DNA of 64,000 nt from Pseudomonas fildesensis (GTDB lineage: Bacteria; Pseudomonadota; Gammaproteobacteria; Pseudomonadales; Pseudomonadaceae): assembly GCF_001050345.1 (NCBI RefSeq), contig NZ_LFMW01000002.1, positions 186,001 through 250,000 on the forward strand, read 5' to 3'. The notes below the pieces were generated by a model that saw only the letters and a program-made list of their open reading frames with translations, was not told where the DNA came from and ran no database searches. Each line of letters begins with the position of its first letter. The first letter of the stretch is position 1. This document shows positions 36,632 through 45,473 of this stretch, piece after piece. The position numbers and the translations under genes were made by a program.

Positions 36632-37846
36632 ATGATGCCCCACGCCGCCCAACTATCTTCTGCCCCAGCCATCCCCGGGCTCCTTCCGTCTGTAGAGCAG
36701 CAAAGCCGCCAGGGCCTTGAGCAGGCGTTTTCGCTGTTCAACCAGATGTCGAGCCAACTGACTGATTCCTACAGCCTGCTGGAAGCCCGGGTGTCCGAGC
36801 TGAAAGGCGAGCTGGCCGTGGTCAGCGCACAGCGCATGGAAGAGCTGGCCGAGAAAGAGCGCCTGGCCAACCGCCTGCAAAACCTGCTGTCGCTGTTGCC
36901 CGGTGGCGTGATCGTCATCGACGACCAAGGCCGCGTGCGCGAGGCCAACCCGGCCGCCTGCGACATGCTCGGCCTGCCGCTCGAAGGCGAGTTGTGGCGT
37001 GAAGTCATCACCCGCTGTTTTGCGCCGCGTGAAGATGACGGTCATGAAATTTCCCTCAAGGACGGGCGCCGCCTGTCCATTGCCACCCGTTCCCTCGACG
37101 CCGAGCCCGGCCAGTTGGTGCTGCTCAACGACCTGACTGAAACCCGCCACCTGCAAGACCAATTGGCGCGGCATGAGCGTTTGTCGTCGCTAGGAAGGAT
37201 GGTCGCTTCTTTGGCACATCAAATCCGCACGCCGTTGTCGGCCGCGTTGATTTACGCCAGTCATTTGACTGATGAGCAATTGCCCGCCGCCACCCATCAG
37301 CGATTTGCCGGTCGACTCAAGGAGCGCCTCCATGAGCTGGAGCACCAGGTGCGCGACATGCTGGTGTTTGCCCGCGGCGAATTGCCGCTGACCGACCGCG
37401 TCACGCCGTCCGGATTGATGCAGTCTTTGCAAGCGGCGGCCGCCACGCATATCCAGGACGTCAATGTGCGCTGGCAGTGTGACAGCCGCCTCGGCGAATT
37501 GCTGTGCAACCGCGACACCCTGGTGGGGGCGTTGCTCAACCTGATCGAAAACGCGACCCAGGCCAGCGGCCCCGGCGCGCGGCTCAAGGTGCACCTGTAC
37601 ACCCGCGAGCAAACCCTGCGCCTGTGCATCAGCGACAGCGGCAGCGGCATCCCCCCGGCGGTGCTGCAGCGCCTGGGCGAACCTTTTTTTACCACCAAGA
37701 CCAACGGCACAGGCCTGGGCCTGACCGTGGTCAAGGCCGTGGCGCGTGCTCATCAGGGAGAATTGCAACTGCATTCCCGCTTGGGGCGTGGCACGTGTGC
37801 ATTGATGACCTTGCCGCTGTTTTCAAGCGCGGCAAGCGCGGAGTAA
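36632..37846 (+). CDS. fleS: Two-component sensor kinase FleS
   Basis: A 404-residue cytoplasmic histidine kinase with no membrane segment. Order: N-terminal helices (1-85), a PAS domain (about 88-180, LPGGVIVIDDQGRVREANPAACDMLGL), HisKA with His196 in ASLAHQIRTPLSAAL, and a HATPase domain (NLIENATQASGPG, DSGSGIPPAV, GTGLGLTVVKAV). It phosphorylates FleR. Two adjacent ATGs (36632 and 36635) are possible. It precedes fleR by six bases. Confidence 0.95.
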   Translation: MMPHAAQLSSAPAIPGLLPSVEQQSRQGLEQAFSLFNQMSSQLTDSYSLLEARVSELKGELAVVSAQRMEELAEKERLANRLQNLLSLLPGGVIVIDDQGRVREANPAACDMLGLPLEGELWREVITRCFAPREDDGHEISLKDGRRLSIATRSLDAEPGQLVLLNDLTETRHLQDQLARHERLSSLGRMVASLAHQIRTPLSAALIYASHLTDEQLPAATHQRFAGRLKERLHELEHQVRDMLVFARGELPLTDRVTPSGLMQSLQAAAATHIQDVNVRWQCDSRLGELLCNRDTLVGALLNLIENATQASGPGARLKVHLYTREQTLRLCISDSGSGIPPAVLQRLGEPFFTTKTNGTGLGLTVVKAVARAHQGELQLHSRLGRGTCALMTLPLFSSAASAE

Positions 37847-37852
37847 AAGGTT

Positions 37853-39229
37853 ATGGCTATCAAGGTTTTGTTGGTGGAAGACGATCGCGCCCTGCGTGAG
37901 GCATTGGCTGACACGCTGCTGCTGGCGGGCCATGGCTACCGGGCGGTCGGTTCTGCCGAAGAAGCCTTGGAGGCTGTCGAACAGGAGTCCTTCAGCCTGG
38001 TAGTCAGCGACGTGAACATGCCGGGCATGGACGGTCACCAGTTGCTTGGCCTGTTACGCGCGCGTCAGCCGCAACTGCCGGTGTTGCTGATGACCGCCCA
38101 TGGCGCCGTGGAGCGGGCGGTAGACGCCATGCGTCAAGGCGCGGCGGATTACCTGGTCAAGCCGTTCGAGCCCAAAGCGTTGATCGAACTGGTGGCCCGG
38201 CATGCCTTGGGCGTCATCTCGACCACCGAGGGCGAAGGCCCGATTGCGTTCGAGCCGGCCAGCGCACAATTGCTCGAGCTGGCCGCCCGCGTGGCGCGCA
38301 GCGATTCCACTGTGTTGATTTCCGGCGAGTCCGGCACCGGCAAGGAAGTGCTGGCGCGCTATATCCACCAGCAATCCAGCCGTGCCAAGCAGCCTTTCAT
38401 CGCCATCAACTGTGCGGCGATCCCCGACAACATGCTTGAAGCCACTTTGTTCGGCCATGAAAAGGGCTCGTTCACCGGTGCCATCGCGGCGCAGGCGGGC
38501 AAGTTCGAACAGGCCGACGGCGGCACCATCCTGCTCGACGAAATCTCGGAAATGCCCCTGGGCCTGCAAGCCAAGTTGCTGCGGGTGCTGCAGGAGCGTG
38601 AAGTGGAGCGGGTGGGCGCGCGCAAGCCGATCCAGCTGGACATCCGCGTGGTTGCCACCACTAACCGCGACCTGTCGGGTGAAGTGGCGGCGGGGCGCTT
38701 CCGTGAAGATTTGTTCTACCGGCTCTCGGTATTCCCCCTGGCCTGGCGCCCGCTGCGCGAGCGCCCGGCGGACATCATTCCGCTGGCCGAGCGCCTGCTG
38801 AACAACCACGTCAAAAAAATGAAGCACGCCCAGGCACGGCTCTCGGCCGACGCCCAGGCCTGCCTGATCAGCTACCCATGGCCCGGCAACGTGCGGGAAC
38901 TGGACAACGCGATCCAGCGCGCGCTGATTTTGCAGCAGGGCGGCCTGATCCAGCCCCAGGATTTCTGCCTGGCCATGGGCACAGGCACCGCGCCGTTGCC
39001 AAGCCTGGCGCCAGCGGCGGTGGTGGCTGAAACCGAGTCTGCCGGTGCCCTGGGCGATGACCTGCGTCGCCGTGAATTCCAGATGATCATCGACACCCTG
39101 CGTTCCGAGCGTGGCCGCCGCAAGGAGGCCGCCGAACGCCTGGGCATCAGCCCGCGCACCCTGCGCTACAAGCTGGCGCAGATGCGCGACGCCGGCATGG
39201 ATGTCGAAGCCTACCTTTTCTCCACCTGA
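37853..39229 (+). CDS. fleR: Sigma-54 response regulator FleR
   Basis: A 458-residue NtrC-type regulator. The receiver domain is complete, with Asp53 in LVVSDVNMPGMDG and Lys in DYLVKPFEP. The AAA+ domain has Walker A GESGTGKE and Walker B GGTILLDEISE; the sigma-54 loop reads GSFTGA rather than GAFTGA, a tolerated variant. A Fis-type helix-turn-helix closes the protein (RRKEAAERLGISPRTLRYKLAQM). It activates class III flagellar genes with FleS. Six bases separate fleS and fleR, indicating one transcript. Confidence 0.95.
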   Translation: MAIKVLLVEDDRALREALADTLLLAGHGYRAVGSAEEALEAVEQESFSLVVSDVNMPGMDGHQLLGLLRARQPQLPVLLMTAHGAVERAVDAMRQGAADYLVKPFEPKALIELVARHALGVISTTEGEGPIAFEPASAQLLELAARVARSDSTVLISGESGTGKEVLARYIHQQSSRAKQPFIAINCAAIPDNMLEATLFGHEKGSFTGAIAAQAGKFEQADGGTILLDEISEMPLGLQAKLLRVLQEREVERVGARKPIQLDIRVVATTNRDLSGEVAAGRFREDLFYRLSVFPLAWRPLRERPADIIPLAERLLNNHVKKMKHAQARLSADAQACLISYPWPGNVRELDNAIQRALILQQGGLIQPQDFCLAMGTGTAPLPSLAPAAVVAETESAGALGDDLRRREFQMIIDTLRSERGRRKEAAERLGISPRTLRYKLAQMRDAGMDVEAYLFST

Positions 39230-39283
39230 TCAGTAACAAAGCGGACAAGGTTTGTCGCCTTTTCTTACGAGTTGCTACAGAGC

Positions 39284-39299
39284 TGGCACCCTTGTTGCT
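39284..39299 (+). promoter_or_regulatory. Sigma-54 promoter of the fliE operon
   Basis: TGGCAC-CCTTG-TTGCT is an exact match to the sigma-54 consensus, 62 bases before fliE. It is the best sigma-54 site in the window. Confidence 0.93.
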
Positions 39300-39360
39300 A
39301 CCTCCCCTAGTAATCGCTGCGTAGTGTCAAAAATTTGCGGGTTGTCGGAGAGAGAAGGTC

Positions 39361-39690
39361 ATGAGCCAGGGTATTGAGTTCAATCGATTGATGTTGGATA
39401 TGCGCTCCATGCAAATGGACGCCATGGCTCAATCGAAATCCGTCGCACCCGCGCCGGAATTGGGCCAAAGCAGTTTCGCCGACATGCTCGGTCAGGCAAT
39501 CAACAAAGTCAGTGACACCCAGCAGGCTTCCAGCCAATTGGCCAACGCGTTCGAAATCGGCAAAAGCGGCGTGGACCTCACCGATGTGATGGTCGCCTCG
39601 CAAAAGGCCAGCGTTTCCTTTCAGGCCTTGACCCAGGTGCGTAACAAGCTGGTTCAGGCTTATCAAGACATCATGCAGATGCCGGTTTAA
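39361..39690 (+). CDS. fliE: Flagellar hook-basal body protein FliE
   Basis: A 109-residue protein that joins the MS ring to the rod. The family C-terminus is clear: [50 protein letters not shown]. It is the first gene of fliEFGHIJ under a consensus sigma-54 promoter, and GAGAGAAGG lies just before the ATG. Confidence 0.97.
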   Translation: MSQGIEFNRLMLDMRSMQMDAMAQSKSVAPAPELGQSSFADMLGQAINKVSDTQQASSQLANAFEIGKSGVDLTDVMVASQKASVSFQALTQVRNKLVQAYQDIMQMPV

Positions 39691-39706
39691 GGGCGAGATT
39701 TAAGTC

Positions 39707-41485
39707 ATGGCAGAAGCAGTCGTGGACAACGTACCCGCCAAGGCAGACGGCAAGCCGCCGCTGTTTGGCCTGTCGTTCCTGGAAAACCTCTCCGAAATGA
39801 CCATGCTGCGTCAGGTGGGCCTGATGGTCGGCCTGGCTGCCAGCGTGGCGATTGGTTTTGCCGTGGTGCTGTGGTCGCAGCAACCTGATTACCGGCCGCT
39901 TTACGGCAGCCTGGCGGGCATGGATTCCAAGCAGATCATGGAAACCCTCGCCGCCGCCGATATCGCCTACACCGTGGAGCCGAACTCCGGGGCCTTGCTG
40001 GTCAAGGCTGACGATGTGGCCCGTGCGCGCATGAAGTTGGCCGCCGCCGGCGTGACCCCGTCCGACAGCAACATCGGTTTTGAAATCCTCGACAAGGACC
40101 AGGGCCTGGGAACCAGCCAGTTCATGGAAGCTACCCGCTACCGCCGTGGCCTTGAAGGTGAACTGGCGCGTACCATCTCCAGCCTGAACAACGTCAAGGG
40201 CGCCCGCGTGCACCTGGCCATTCCGAAAAGCTCGGTGTTTGTGCGCGACGAACGCAAGCCAAGTGCTTCGGTATTGGTTGAACTGTTTTCCGGCCGCTCC
40301 CTGGAGCCTGGCCAGGTACTGGCGATCATCAACCTGGTGGCCACCAGCGTTCCGGAATTGAGCAAGTCGCAAATCACTGTGGTCGACCAGAAGGGCAACC
40401 TGCTCTCCGACATGGCGGAAAACTCCGCGCTGACCCAGGCCGGCAAGCAGTTTGACTACAGTCGCCGCATGGAAAGCATGCTCACCCAGCGTGTGCACAA
40501 CATCCTGCAACCGGTACTGGGCAACGACCGCTACAAGGCTGAAGTGTCCGCCGACGTGGACTTCAGCGCTGTCGAGTCGACCTCCGAGCAGTTCAACCCG
40601 GACCAGCCGGCCCTGCGCAGCGAGCAGTCCACCAGCGAACAACGCACCGCCAGCAATGGCCCGCAAGGTGTGCCGGGTGCCCTGAGCAACCAGCCACCGG
40701 CCCCGGCCTCGGCGCCGCAAACCACCGGTGGCGCAGCCGCCACGGCCGGCGCGATTGCGGCTGGCCAGCCGCTGCTTGACGCCAACGGCCAACAGATCAT
40801 GGACCCGGCCACCGGCCAGCCGATGCTCGCGCCATACCCGGCGGACAAGCGTAACCAGTCCACCAAGAACTTCGAACTCGACCGTTCCATCAGCCATACC
40901 AAGCAGCAGCAGGGCCGTGTCAATCGCCTGTCGGTGTCGGTGGTGGTCGATGATCAGGTCAAGATCAATGCCGCTGACGGCGCCGTCACCCGCGCACCCT
41001 GGAGCGCCGACGAATTGGCGCGCTTCACGCGCCTGGTGCAGGACGCGGTCGGTTTCGACGCCAGCCGTGGCGACAGCGTCAGCGTGATCAACATGCCGTT
41101 CTCCGCCGAGCGTGCGGAAGTCATCGCCGAAGCGGCGTTCTACACGCAGCCGTGGTTCTGGGACATCGTCAAGCAAGTATTGGGTGTATTGTTCATCCTG
41201 GTGCTGGTGTTCGGCGTGCTGCGCCCGGTGCTCAACAACATCACCGGCAATGGCAAAAAACAACTGGCGGCCTTTGGTGGCAGCGATGTCGAGTTGGGTG
41301 GCATGGGCGGCCTGGATGGCGAACTGGCCAACGACCGCGTCAGCCTCGGTGGCCCGCAAAGTATCCTGTTGCCGAGCCCTAGCGAAGGCTATGACGCTCA
41401 GTTGAACGCAATCAAAAGTCTGGTGGCAGAAGACCCGGGCCGTGTGGCTCAGGTCGTGAAAGAGTGGATTAACGCAGATGAGTGA
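39707..41485 (+). CDS. fliF: Flagellar MS-ring protein FliF
   Basis: A 592-residue MS-ring subunit. The first membrane helix is VGLMVGLAASVAIGFAVVLW (about residues 44-64) and the second is VKQVLGVLFILVLVFGVLRP (about 485-507). Between them lie ring-building motifs and a Pro/Ala-rich insert (about 320-370). The cytoplasmic C-terminus (IKSLVAEDPGRVAQVVKEWIN) is the FliG-binding tail. It overlaps fliG by 8 bases, implying coupled translation. Confidence 0.97.
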   Translation: MAEAVVDNVPAKADGKPPLFGLSFLENLSEMTMLRQVGLMVGLAASVAIGFAVVLWSQQPDYRPLYGSLAGMDSKQIMETLAAADIAYTVEPNSGALLVKADDVARARMKLAAAGVTPSDSNIGFEILDKDQGLGTSQFMEATRYRRGLEGELARTISSLNNVKGARVHLAIPKSSVFVRDERKPSASVLVELFSGRSLEPGQVLAIINLVATSVPELSKSQITVVDQKGNLLSDMAENSALTQAGKQFDYSRRMESMLTQRVHNILQPVLGNDRYKAEVSADVDFSAVESTSEQFNPDQPALRSEQSTSEQRTASNGPQGVPGALSNQPPAPASAPQTTGGAAATAGAIAAGQPLLDANGQQIMDPATGQPMLAPYPADKRNQSTKNFELDRSISHTKQQQGRVNRLSVSVVVDDQVKINAADGAVTRAPWSADELARFTRLVQDAVGFDASRGDSVSVINMPFSAERAEVIAEAAFYTQPWFWDIVKQVLGVLFILVLVFGVLRPVLNNITGNGKKQLAAFGGSDVELGGMGGLDGELANDRVSLGGPQSILLPSPSEGYDAQLNAIKSLVAEDPGRVAQVVKEWINADE

Positions 41486-42497
41486 TAGTCGAGCCGCTGT
41501 TGCCAAACTCACCAAGGTCGACAAAGCCGCAGTCCTGCTGCTGTCCCTGGGTGAAACCGACGCCGCCCAAGTGCTGCGCCACATGGGCCCCAAAGAGGTT
41601 CAACGGGTGGGCGTGGCCATGGCGCAAATGCGCAATGTGCACCGCGAGCAAGTCGAACAGGTGATGAGCGAGTTCGTCGAGATCGTCGGCGACCAGACCA
41701 GCCTGGGCGTCGGCTCCGACAGCTATATCCGCAAGATGCTGACCTCGGCACTGGGCGAAGACAAGGCCAACGGCCTGATCGACCGCATCCTGCTGGGCGG
41801 CAATACCAGCGGCCTCGACAGCCTGAAGTGGATGGAGCCGCGCGCCGTGGCGGACGTGATCCGCTACGAGCACCCGCAGATCCAGGCGATCGTGGTCGCG
41901 TACCTCGACCCGGACCAGGCCGGTGAAGTACTCGGCCATTTCGACCATAAAGTGCGCCTGGACATCATCCTGCGCGTGTCGTCGCTGAACACCGTGCAGC
42001 CGGCGGCCCTGAAAGAACTCAACACGATTCTCGAGAAGCAGTTCTCGGGCAACTCGAATGCCTCGCGCACCACTCTGGGTGGCATCAAGCGCGCGGCCGA
42101 CATCATGAACTTCCTCGACAGCTCGGTCGAAGGCCAGTTGATGGACTCGATCCGCGAGATCGACGACACCCTGTCCGGCCAGATCGAAGACCTCATGTTC
42201 GTGTTCAACAACCTCTCCGATGTCGACGACCGTGGCATCCAGGCGCTGCTGCGCGAGGTCTCCTCCGACGTGCTGGTGCTGGCCCTCAAGGGTTCGGACG
42301 AAGGCGTCAAAGAGAAGATCTTCAAGAACATGTCCAAGCGGGCTTCCGAACTGTTGCGCGACGACCTGGAAGCCAAAGGGCCGGTGCGCGTCAGCGACGT
42401 GGAAACCGCCCAGAAGGAAATCCTCACCATTGCCCGCCGTATGGCCGAAGCCGGAGAAATCGTTCTCGGCGGGAAGGGCGGCGAAGAAATGATTTAA
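41478..42497 (+). CDS. fliG: Flagellar motor switch protein FliG
   Basis: A 339-residue rotor protein at the cytoplasmic face of the MS ring. The N-terminal domain binds FliF (LTKVDKAAVLLLSLGETDAAQVLRHMGPKEVQ), the middle domain carries EHPQIQAIVVAYLDPDQA, and the C-terminal torque domain carries the charged helix with FVFNNLSDVDDRGIQALLREV and KRASELLRDDLEAKGPVRVSDVE. It overlaps fliF by eight bases. Confidence 0.97.
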   Translation: MSDSRAAVAKLTKVDKAAVLLLSLGETDAAQVLRHMGPKEVQRVGVAMAQMRNVHREQVEQVMSEFVEIVGDQTSLGVGSDSYIRKMLTSALGEDKANGLIDRILLGGNTSGLDSLKWMEPRAVADVIRYEHPQIQAIVVAYLDPDQAGEVLGHFDHKVRLDIILRVSSLNTVQPAALKELNTILEKQFSGNSNASRTTLGGIKRAADIMNFLDSSVEGQLMDSIREIDDTLSGQIEDLMFVFNNLSDVDDRGIQALLREVSSDVLVLALKGSDEGVKEKIFKNMSKRASELLRDDLEAKGPVRVSDVETAQKEILTIARRMAEAGEIVLGGKGGEEMI

Positions 42498-42507
42498 GGC
42501 GCCCCGC

Positions 42508-43272
42508 ATGTCGAACAAAGATGAGACACCCAGCGATCTGATTCGCGCACGGGATGTCGGCGGGTTCGACATCTGGTCGTTGCCCAGCTTCGACCCGCAC
42601 CAGCCGGAACCCGAGCCTGAGCCGGTCGTTGAGACGCCGGTGGAAATGGAAGAAGTGCCGCTGGACGAAGTCCAGCCACTGACCCTGGAAGAGCTGGAAA
42701 GCATCCGCCAGGAAGCCTACAACGAAGGTTTTGCAGCCGGTGAAAAAGACGGCTTTCGCAGCTCCACGCTCAAGGTGCGCCAGGAAGCCGAGTCGGCGTT
42801 GAACGTCAAGCTGGGCAGCCTGGAACGCTTGATGGGCAGCCTGTTCGACCCGATCGCCGAGCAGGATTCGCAGCTTGAAAAAGCCATGGTCAATCTGGTC
42901 GAACATATTGCTCGCCAGGTGATCCAGCGTGAACTGGTGCTCGACTCCAGCCAGATCGAAAGCGTGATGCGCGAAGCTCTCAAGCTGCTGCCCCTGGGCG
43001 TCGGCAATGTGCGGCTGTACATCAACCCGCAGGATTTCGAACAGGTCAAAGCCCTGCGCGAGCGCCATGAAGAAACCTGGCGCATCGTCGAAGATGCCGC
43101 GTTGCAGCCCGGCGGTTGCCGCGTCGAGACCGAACACAGCCGCATCGATGCCACGGTGGAAACCCGCATCAGCCAGATCATGGCCAAGCTCCTGGACCAA
43201 CATCACGAACAAGCACTCAACCCGTCGGAGCCTGACCTGAGCGTTGACCTGGACGCCCCCGATGCGCCTTGA
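42508..43272 (+). CDS. fliH: Flagellar export ATPase regulator FliH
   Basis: A 254-residue stator-like protein that inhibits and positions the FliI ATPase. The N-terminus [27 protein letters not shown] has the Trp-containing motif that docks to the export gate; then an acidic Pro/Glu stretch, a long helix with [14 protein letters not shown], and a C-terminal domain ([41 protein letters not shown]). It overlaps the fliI start by 11 bases. Confidence 0.95.
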   Translation: MSNKDETPSDLIRARDVGGFDIWSLPSFDPHQPEPEPEPVVETPVEMEEVPLDEVQPLTLEELESIRQEAYNEGFAAGEKDGFRSSTLKVRQEAESALNVKLGSLERLMGSLFDPIAEQDSQLEKAMVNLVEHIARQVIQRELVLDSSQIESVMREALKLLPLGVGNVRLYINPQDFEQVKALRERHEETWRIVEDAALQPGGCRVETEHSRIDATVETRISQIMAKLLDQHHEQALNPSEPDLSVDLDAPDAP

Positions 43273-44620
43273 TCGCACCAGTTTCGCCAAGCGCCTCGGC
43301 GGTTACGCCGAGGCGACCGAGTTGCCGGGCCAACCGATCCTCGAAGGGCGCCTGCTGCGCATGGTCGGCCTGACCCTCGAAGCCGAGGGCCTGCGCGCCG
43401 CCATGGGCAGCCGCTGCATGGTGATCAACGACGACAGCTATCACCCGGTGCAGGTTGAAGCGGAAGTCATGGGGTTTTCCGGCAACAAGATATTCCTGAT
43501 GCCAGTCGGCAGCCTCGCCGGCATCGCCCCCGGCGCCCGCGTGGTGCCCCTGCCCGACACCGGCCGCCTGCCGATGGGCATGAGCATGCTCGGCCGCGTG
43601 CTCGACGGCGCCGGTCGCGCGCTGGACGGCAAGGGCGGCATGAAAGCCGAAGACTGGGTGCCGATGGACGGCCCCACCATCAACCCGCTCAAGCGCAACC
43701 CGATCAGCCAGCCGCTGGACGTGGGCATTCGCAGCATCAACGGATTATTGACGGTCGGACGCGGCCAGCGTCTGGGTCTGTTCGCCGGTACCGGCGTGGG
43801 TAAGTCGGTGTTGCTCGGCATGATGACCCGCTTTACCGAGGCTGACATCATCGTGGTGGGGCTGATCGGCGAACGGGGCCGTGAAGTAAAGGAGTTCATC
43901 GAGCACAGCCTCGGTGAAGAAGGCCTCAAGCGCTCGGTGGTCGTCGCGTCACCCGCGGATGATGCGCCGCTGATGCGTTTGCGCGCGGCCATGTACTGCA
44001 CGCGCATCGCCGAATATTTTCGCGACAAGGGCAAGAACGTCCTGTTGCTGATGGACTCGCTCACGCGTTTCGCCCAGGCCCAGCGGGAGATTGCCCTGGC
44101 CATCGGCGAGCCGCCGGCCACCAAGGGCTACCCGCCGTCGGTGTTCGCCAAGCTGCCGAAACTGGTGGAGCGCGCCGGTAACGCCGAAGCCGGCGGTGGC
44201 TCGATCACGGCGTTCTACACCGTACTGTCCGAAGGCGATGACCAGCAAGACCCGATTGCCGACTCGGCGCGGGGCGTGCTCGACGGCCATATCGTGCTGT
44301 CGCGTCGTCTGGCGGAAGAGGGGCACTACCCGGCCATCGACATCGAAGCGTCCATCAGCCGGGTGATGCCGTCGGTGGTCACGCCGGAGCACATGGCCCG
44401 CGCGCAACAGTTCAAACAGCTGTGGTCGCGTTATCAACAGAGCCGCGACCTGATCAGTGTCGGCGCCTACGTGGCCGGCGGTGATCGCGAGACCGACCTG
44501 GCCATCGCCCTGCAACCGCAGCTGGTGACCTACCTGCGCCAGGGCCTCAACGACAACATCAGCATGGGCGAAAGCGAAGCGCACTTGCAGTCCATCTTCG
44601 CCCCGGCACCGGGCGGCTAA
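43262..44620 (+). CDS. fliI: Flagellar export ATPase FliI
   Basis: A 452-residue F1-beta-like ATPase that energises export of flagellar subunits. Walker A is [15 protein letters not shown], Walker B is [22 protein letters not shown], and [15 protein letters not shown] lies between them. The N-terminus [18 protein letters not shown] aligns with other Pseudomonas FliI, so ATG 43262, inside the fliH end, is preferred over the longer frame from 43244. Confidence 0.97.
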   Translation: MRLDRTSFAKRLGGYAEATELPGQPILEGRLLRMVGLTLEAEGLRAAMGSRCMVINDDSYHPVQVEAEVMGFSGNKIFLMPVGSLAGIAPGARVVPLPDTGRLPMGMSMLGRVLDGAGRALDGKGGMKAEDWVPMDGPTINPLKRNPISQPLDVGIRSINGLLTVGRGQRLGLFAGTGVGKSVLLGMMTRFTEADIIVVGLIGERGREVKEFIEHSLGEEGLKRSVVVASPADDAPLMRLRAAMYCTRIAEYFRDKGKNVLLLMDSLTRFAQAQREIALAIGEPPATKGYPPSVFAKLPKLVERAGNAEAGGGSITAFYTVLSEGDDQQDPIADSARGVLDGHIVLSRRLAEEGHYPAIDIEASISRVMPSVVTPEHMARAQQFKQLWSRYQQSRDLISVGAYVAGGDRETDLAIALQPQLVTYLRQGLNDNISMGESEAHLQSIFAPAPGG

Positions 44621-44623
44621 GCC

Positions 44624-45073
44624 ATGGCCAGCACGCGTTCCTCGCGCCTGGCGCCGGTGGTGGACATGGCCGAAAAGGCCGAAAAAACCGCCGTTCAGCG
44701 CCTGGGTTACTTCCAGGGTCAGGTGCGCCTGGCGGAGAGCAAGCTGGGCGACCTGGAGCGCTTTCGCGGCGAGTACCAGCAGCAGTGGATCGAGCGCGGC
44801 ACCAAGGGCGTGTCGGGCCAGTGGCTGATGGGCTATCAGGGCTTTCTCAACCAGCTTGAGACGGCCGTCGGCCAACAGCGCCAGAGCCTGGCCTGGCACC
44901 AGAACAACCTCGATAAAGCCCGTGAGAGCTGGCAGGCAGCCTATGCCCGGGTTGAAGGGCTGCGCAAACTGGTGCAGCGCTATATCGATGAAGCGCGCGC
45001 GATTGAGGACAAGCGCGAGCAAAAGCTCCTCGACGAACTCTCCCAGCGCCTCCCGCGCCAGGATGTTTATTGA
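44624..45073 (+). CDS. fliJ: Flagellar export chaperone FliJ
   Basis: A 149-residue coiled-coil protein, mostly two long helices (residues 10-70 and 75-140) rich in Gln, Glu, Arg and Lys. It is the stalk-like partner of FliI in the export complex, similar in fold to the gamma subunit of F1. Four bases separate it from fliI. The gap of 94 bases after it shows no obvious promoter or hairpin. Confidence 0.93.
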   Translation: MASTRSSRLAPVVDMAEKAEKTAVQRLGYFQGQVRLAESKLGDLERFRGEYQQQWIERGTKGVSGQWLMGYQGFLNQLETAVGQQRQSLAWHQNNLDKARESWQAAYARVEGLRKLVQRYIDEARAIEDKREQKLLDELSQRLPRQDVY

Positions 45074-45167
45074 TCCCCCTCGCTCCTACAGTTGTCACGC
45101 GATGTTGCCCGGATCCCATTCACCTGCTACACCTTGTCTGTATTGCCAATGACAAGGAAGCAGTCTC

Positions 45168-45473
45168 ATGTCAATTGAGTCAGAAGTATCCCTGGACGGG
45201 ACGACGTTGACGATCGCCATCAAGGGCCGGTTCGATTTCGGCAGCCACCAGGATTTTCGTAATTCCTACGAGCGTTTCTATAAGGTGCCGGATACCTACA
45301 TCGTCAACTTGAAAGAAACCACGTATATGGACAGCTCCGCCCTCGGCATGCTCTTGCTGCTGCGCGATCACGCAGGGGGTGATGAGGCGGAAGTCAGGGT
45401 GATCAACAGCAGCTCCGACGTGCGCAAGATCCTCGCCATTTCCAACTTCGACAAACTGTTCGACATCAATTGA
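45168..45473 (+). CDS. hsbA: STAS-domain anti-anti-sigma factor HsbA
   Basis: A 101-residue STAS protein. The phosphorylatable serine is Ser56 in TTYMDSSALGMLLLL. In P. aeruginosa HsbA binds either FlgM (anti-FliA factor) or the diguanylate cyclase HsbD, switching between swimming and surface modes, depending on phosphorylation by HsbR. A good ribosome site (AAGGAAG) precedes the ATG. It is followed with overlap by hsbR, the reverse of the P. aeruginosa gene numbering order (hptB-hsbR-hsbA) only in transcription sense. Confidence 0.92.
   Translation: MSIESEVSLDGTTLTIAIKGRFDFGSHQDFRNSYERFYKVPDTYIVNLKETTYMDSSALGMLLLLRDHAGGDEAEVRVINSSSDVRKILAISNFDKLFDIN

Noticed and set aside
39671..41593. 640-residue open frame antisense to fliF
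   Set aside because: A mirror of the fliF coding sequence, with long His/Gln/Arg-rich stretches typical of antisense frames in Pseudomonas.
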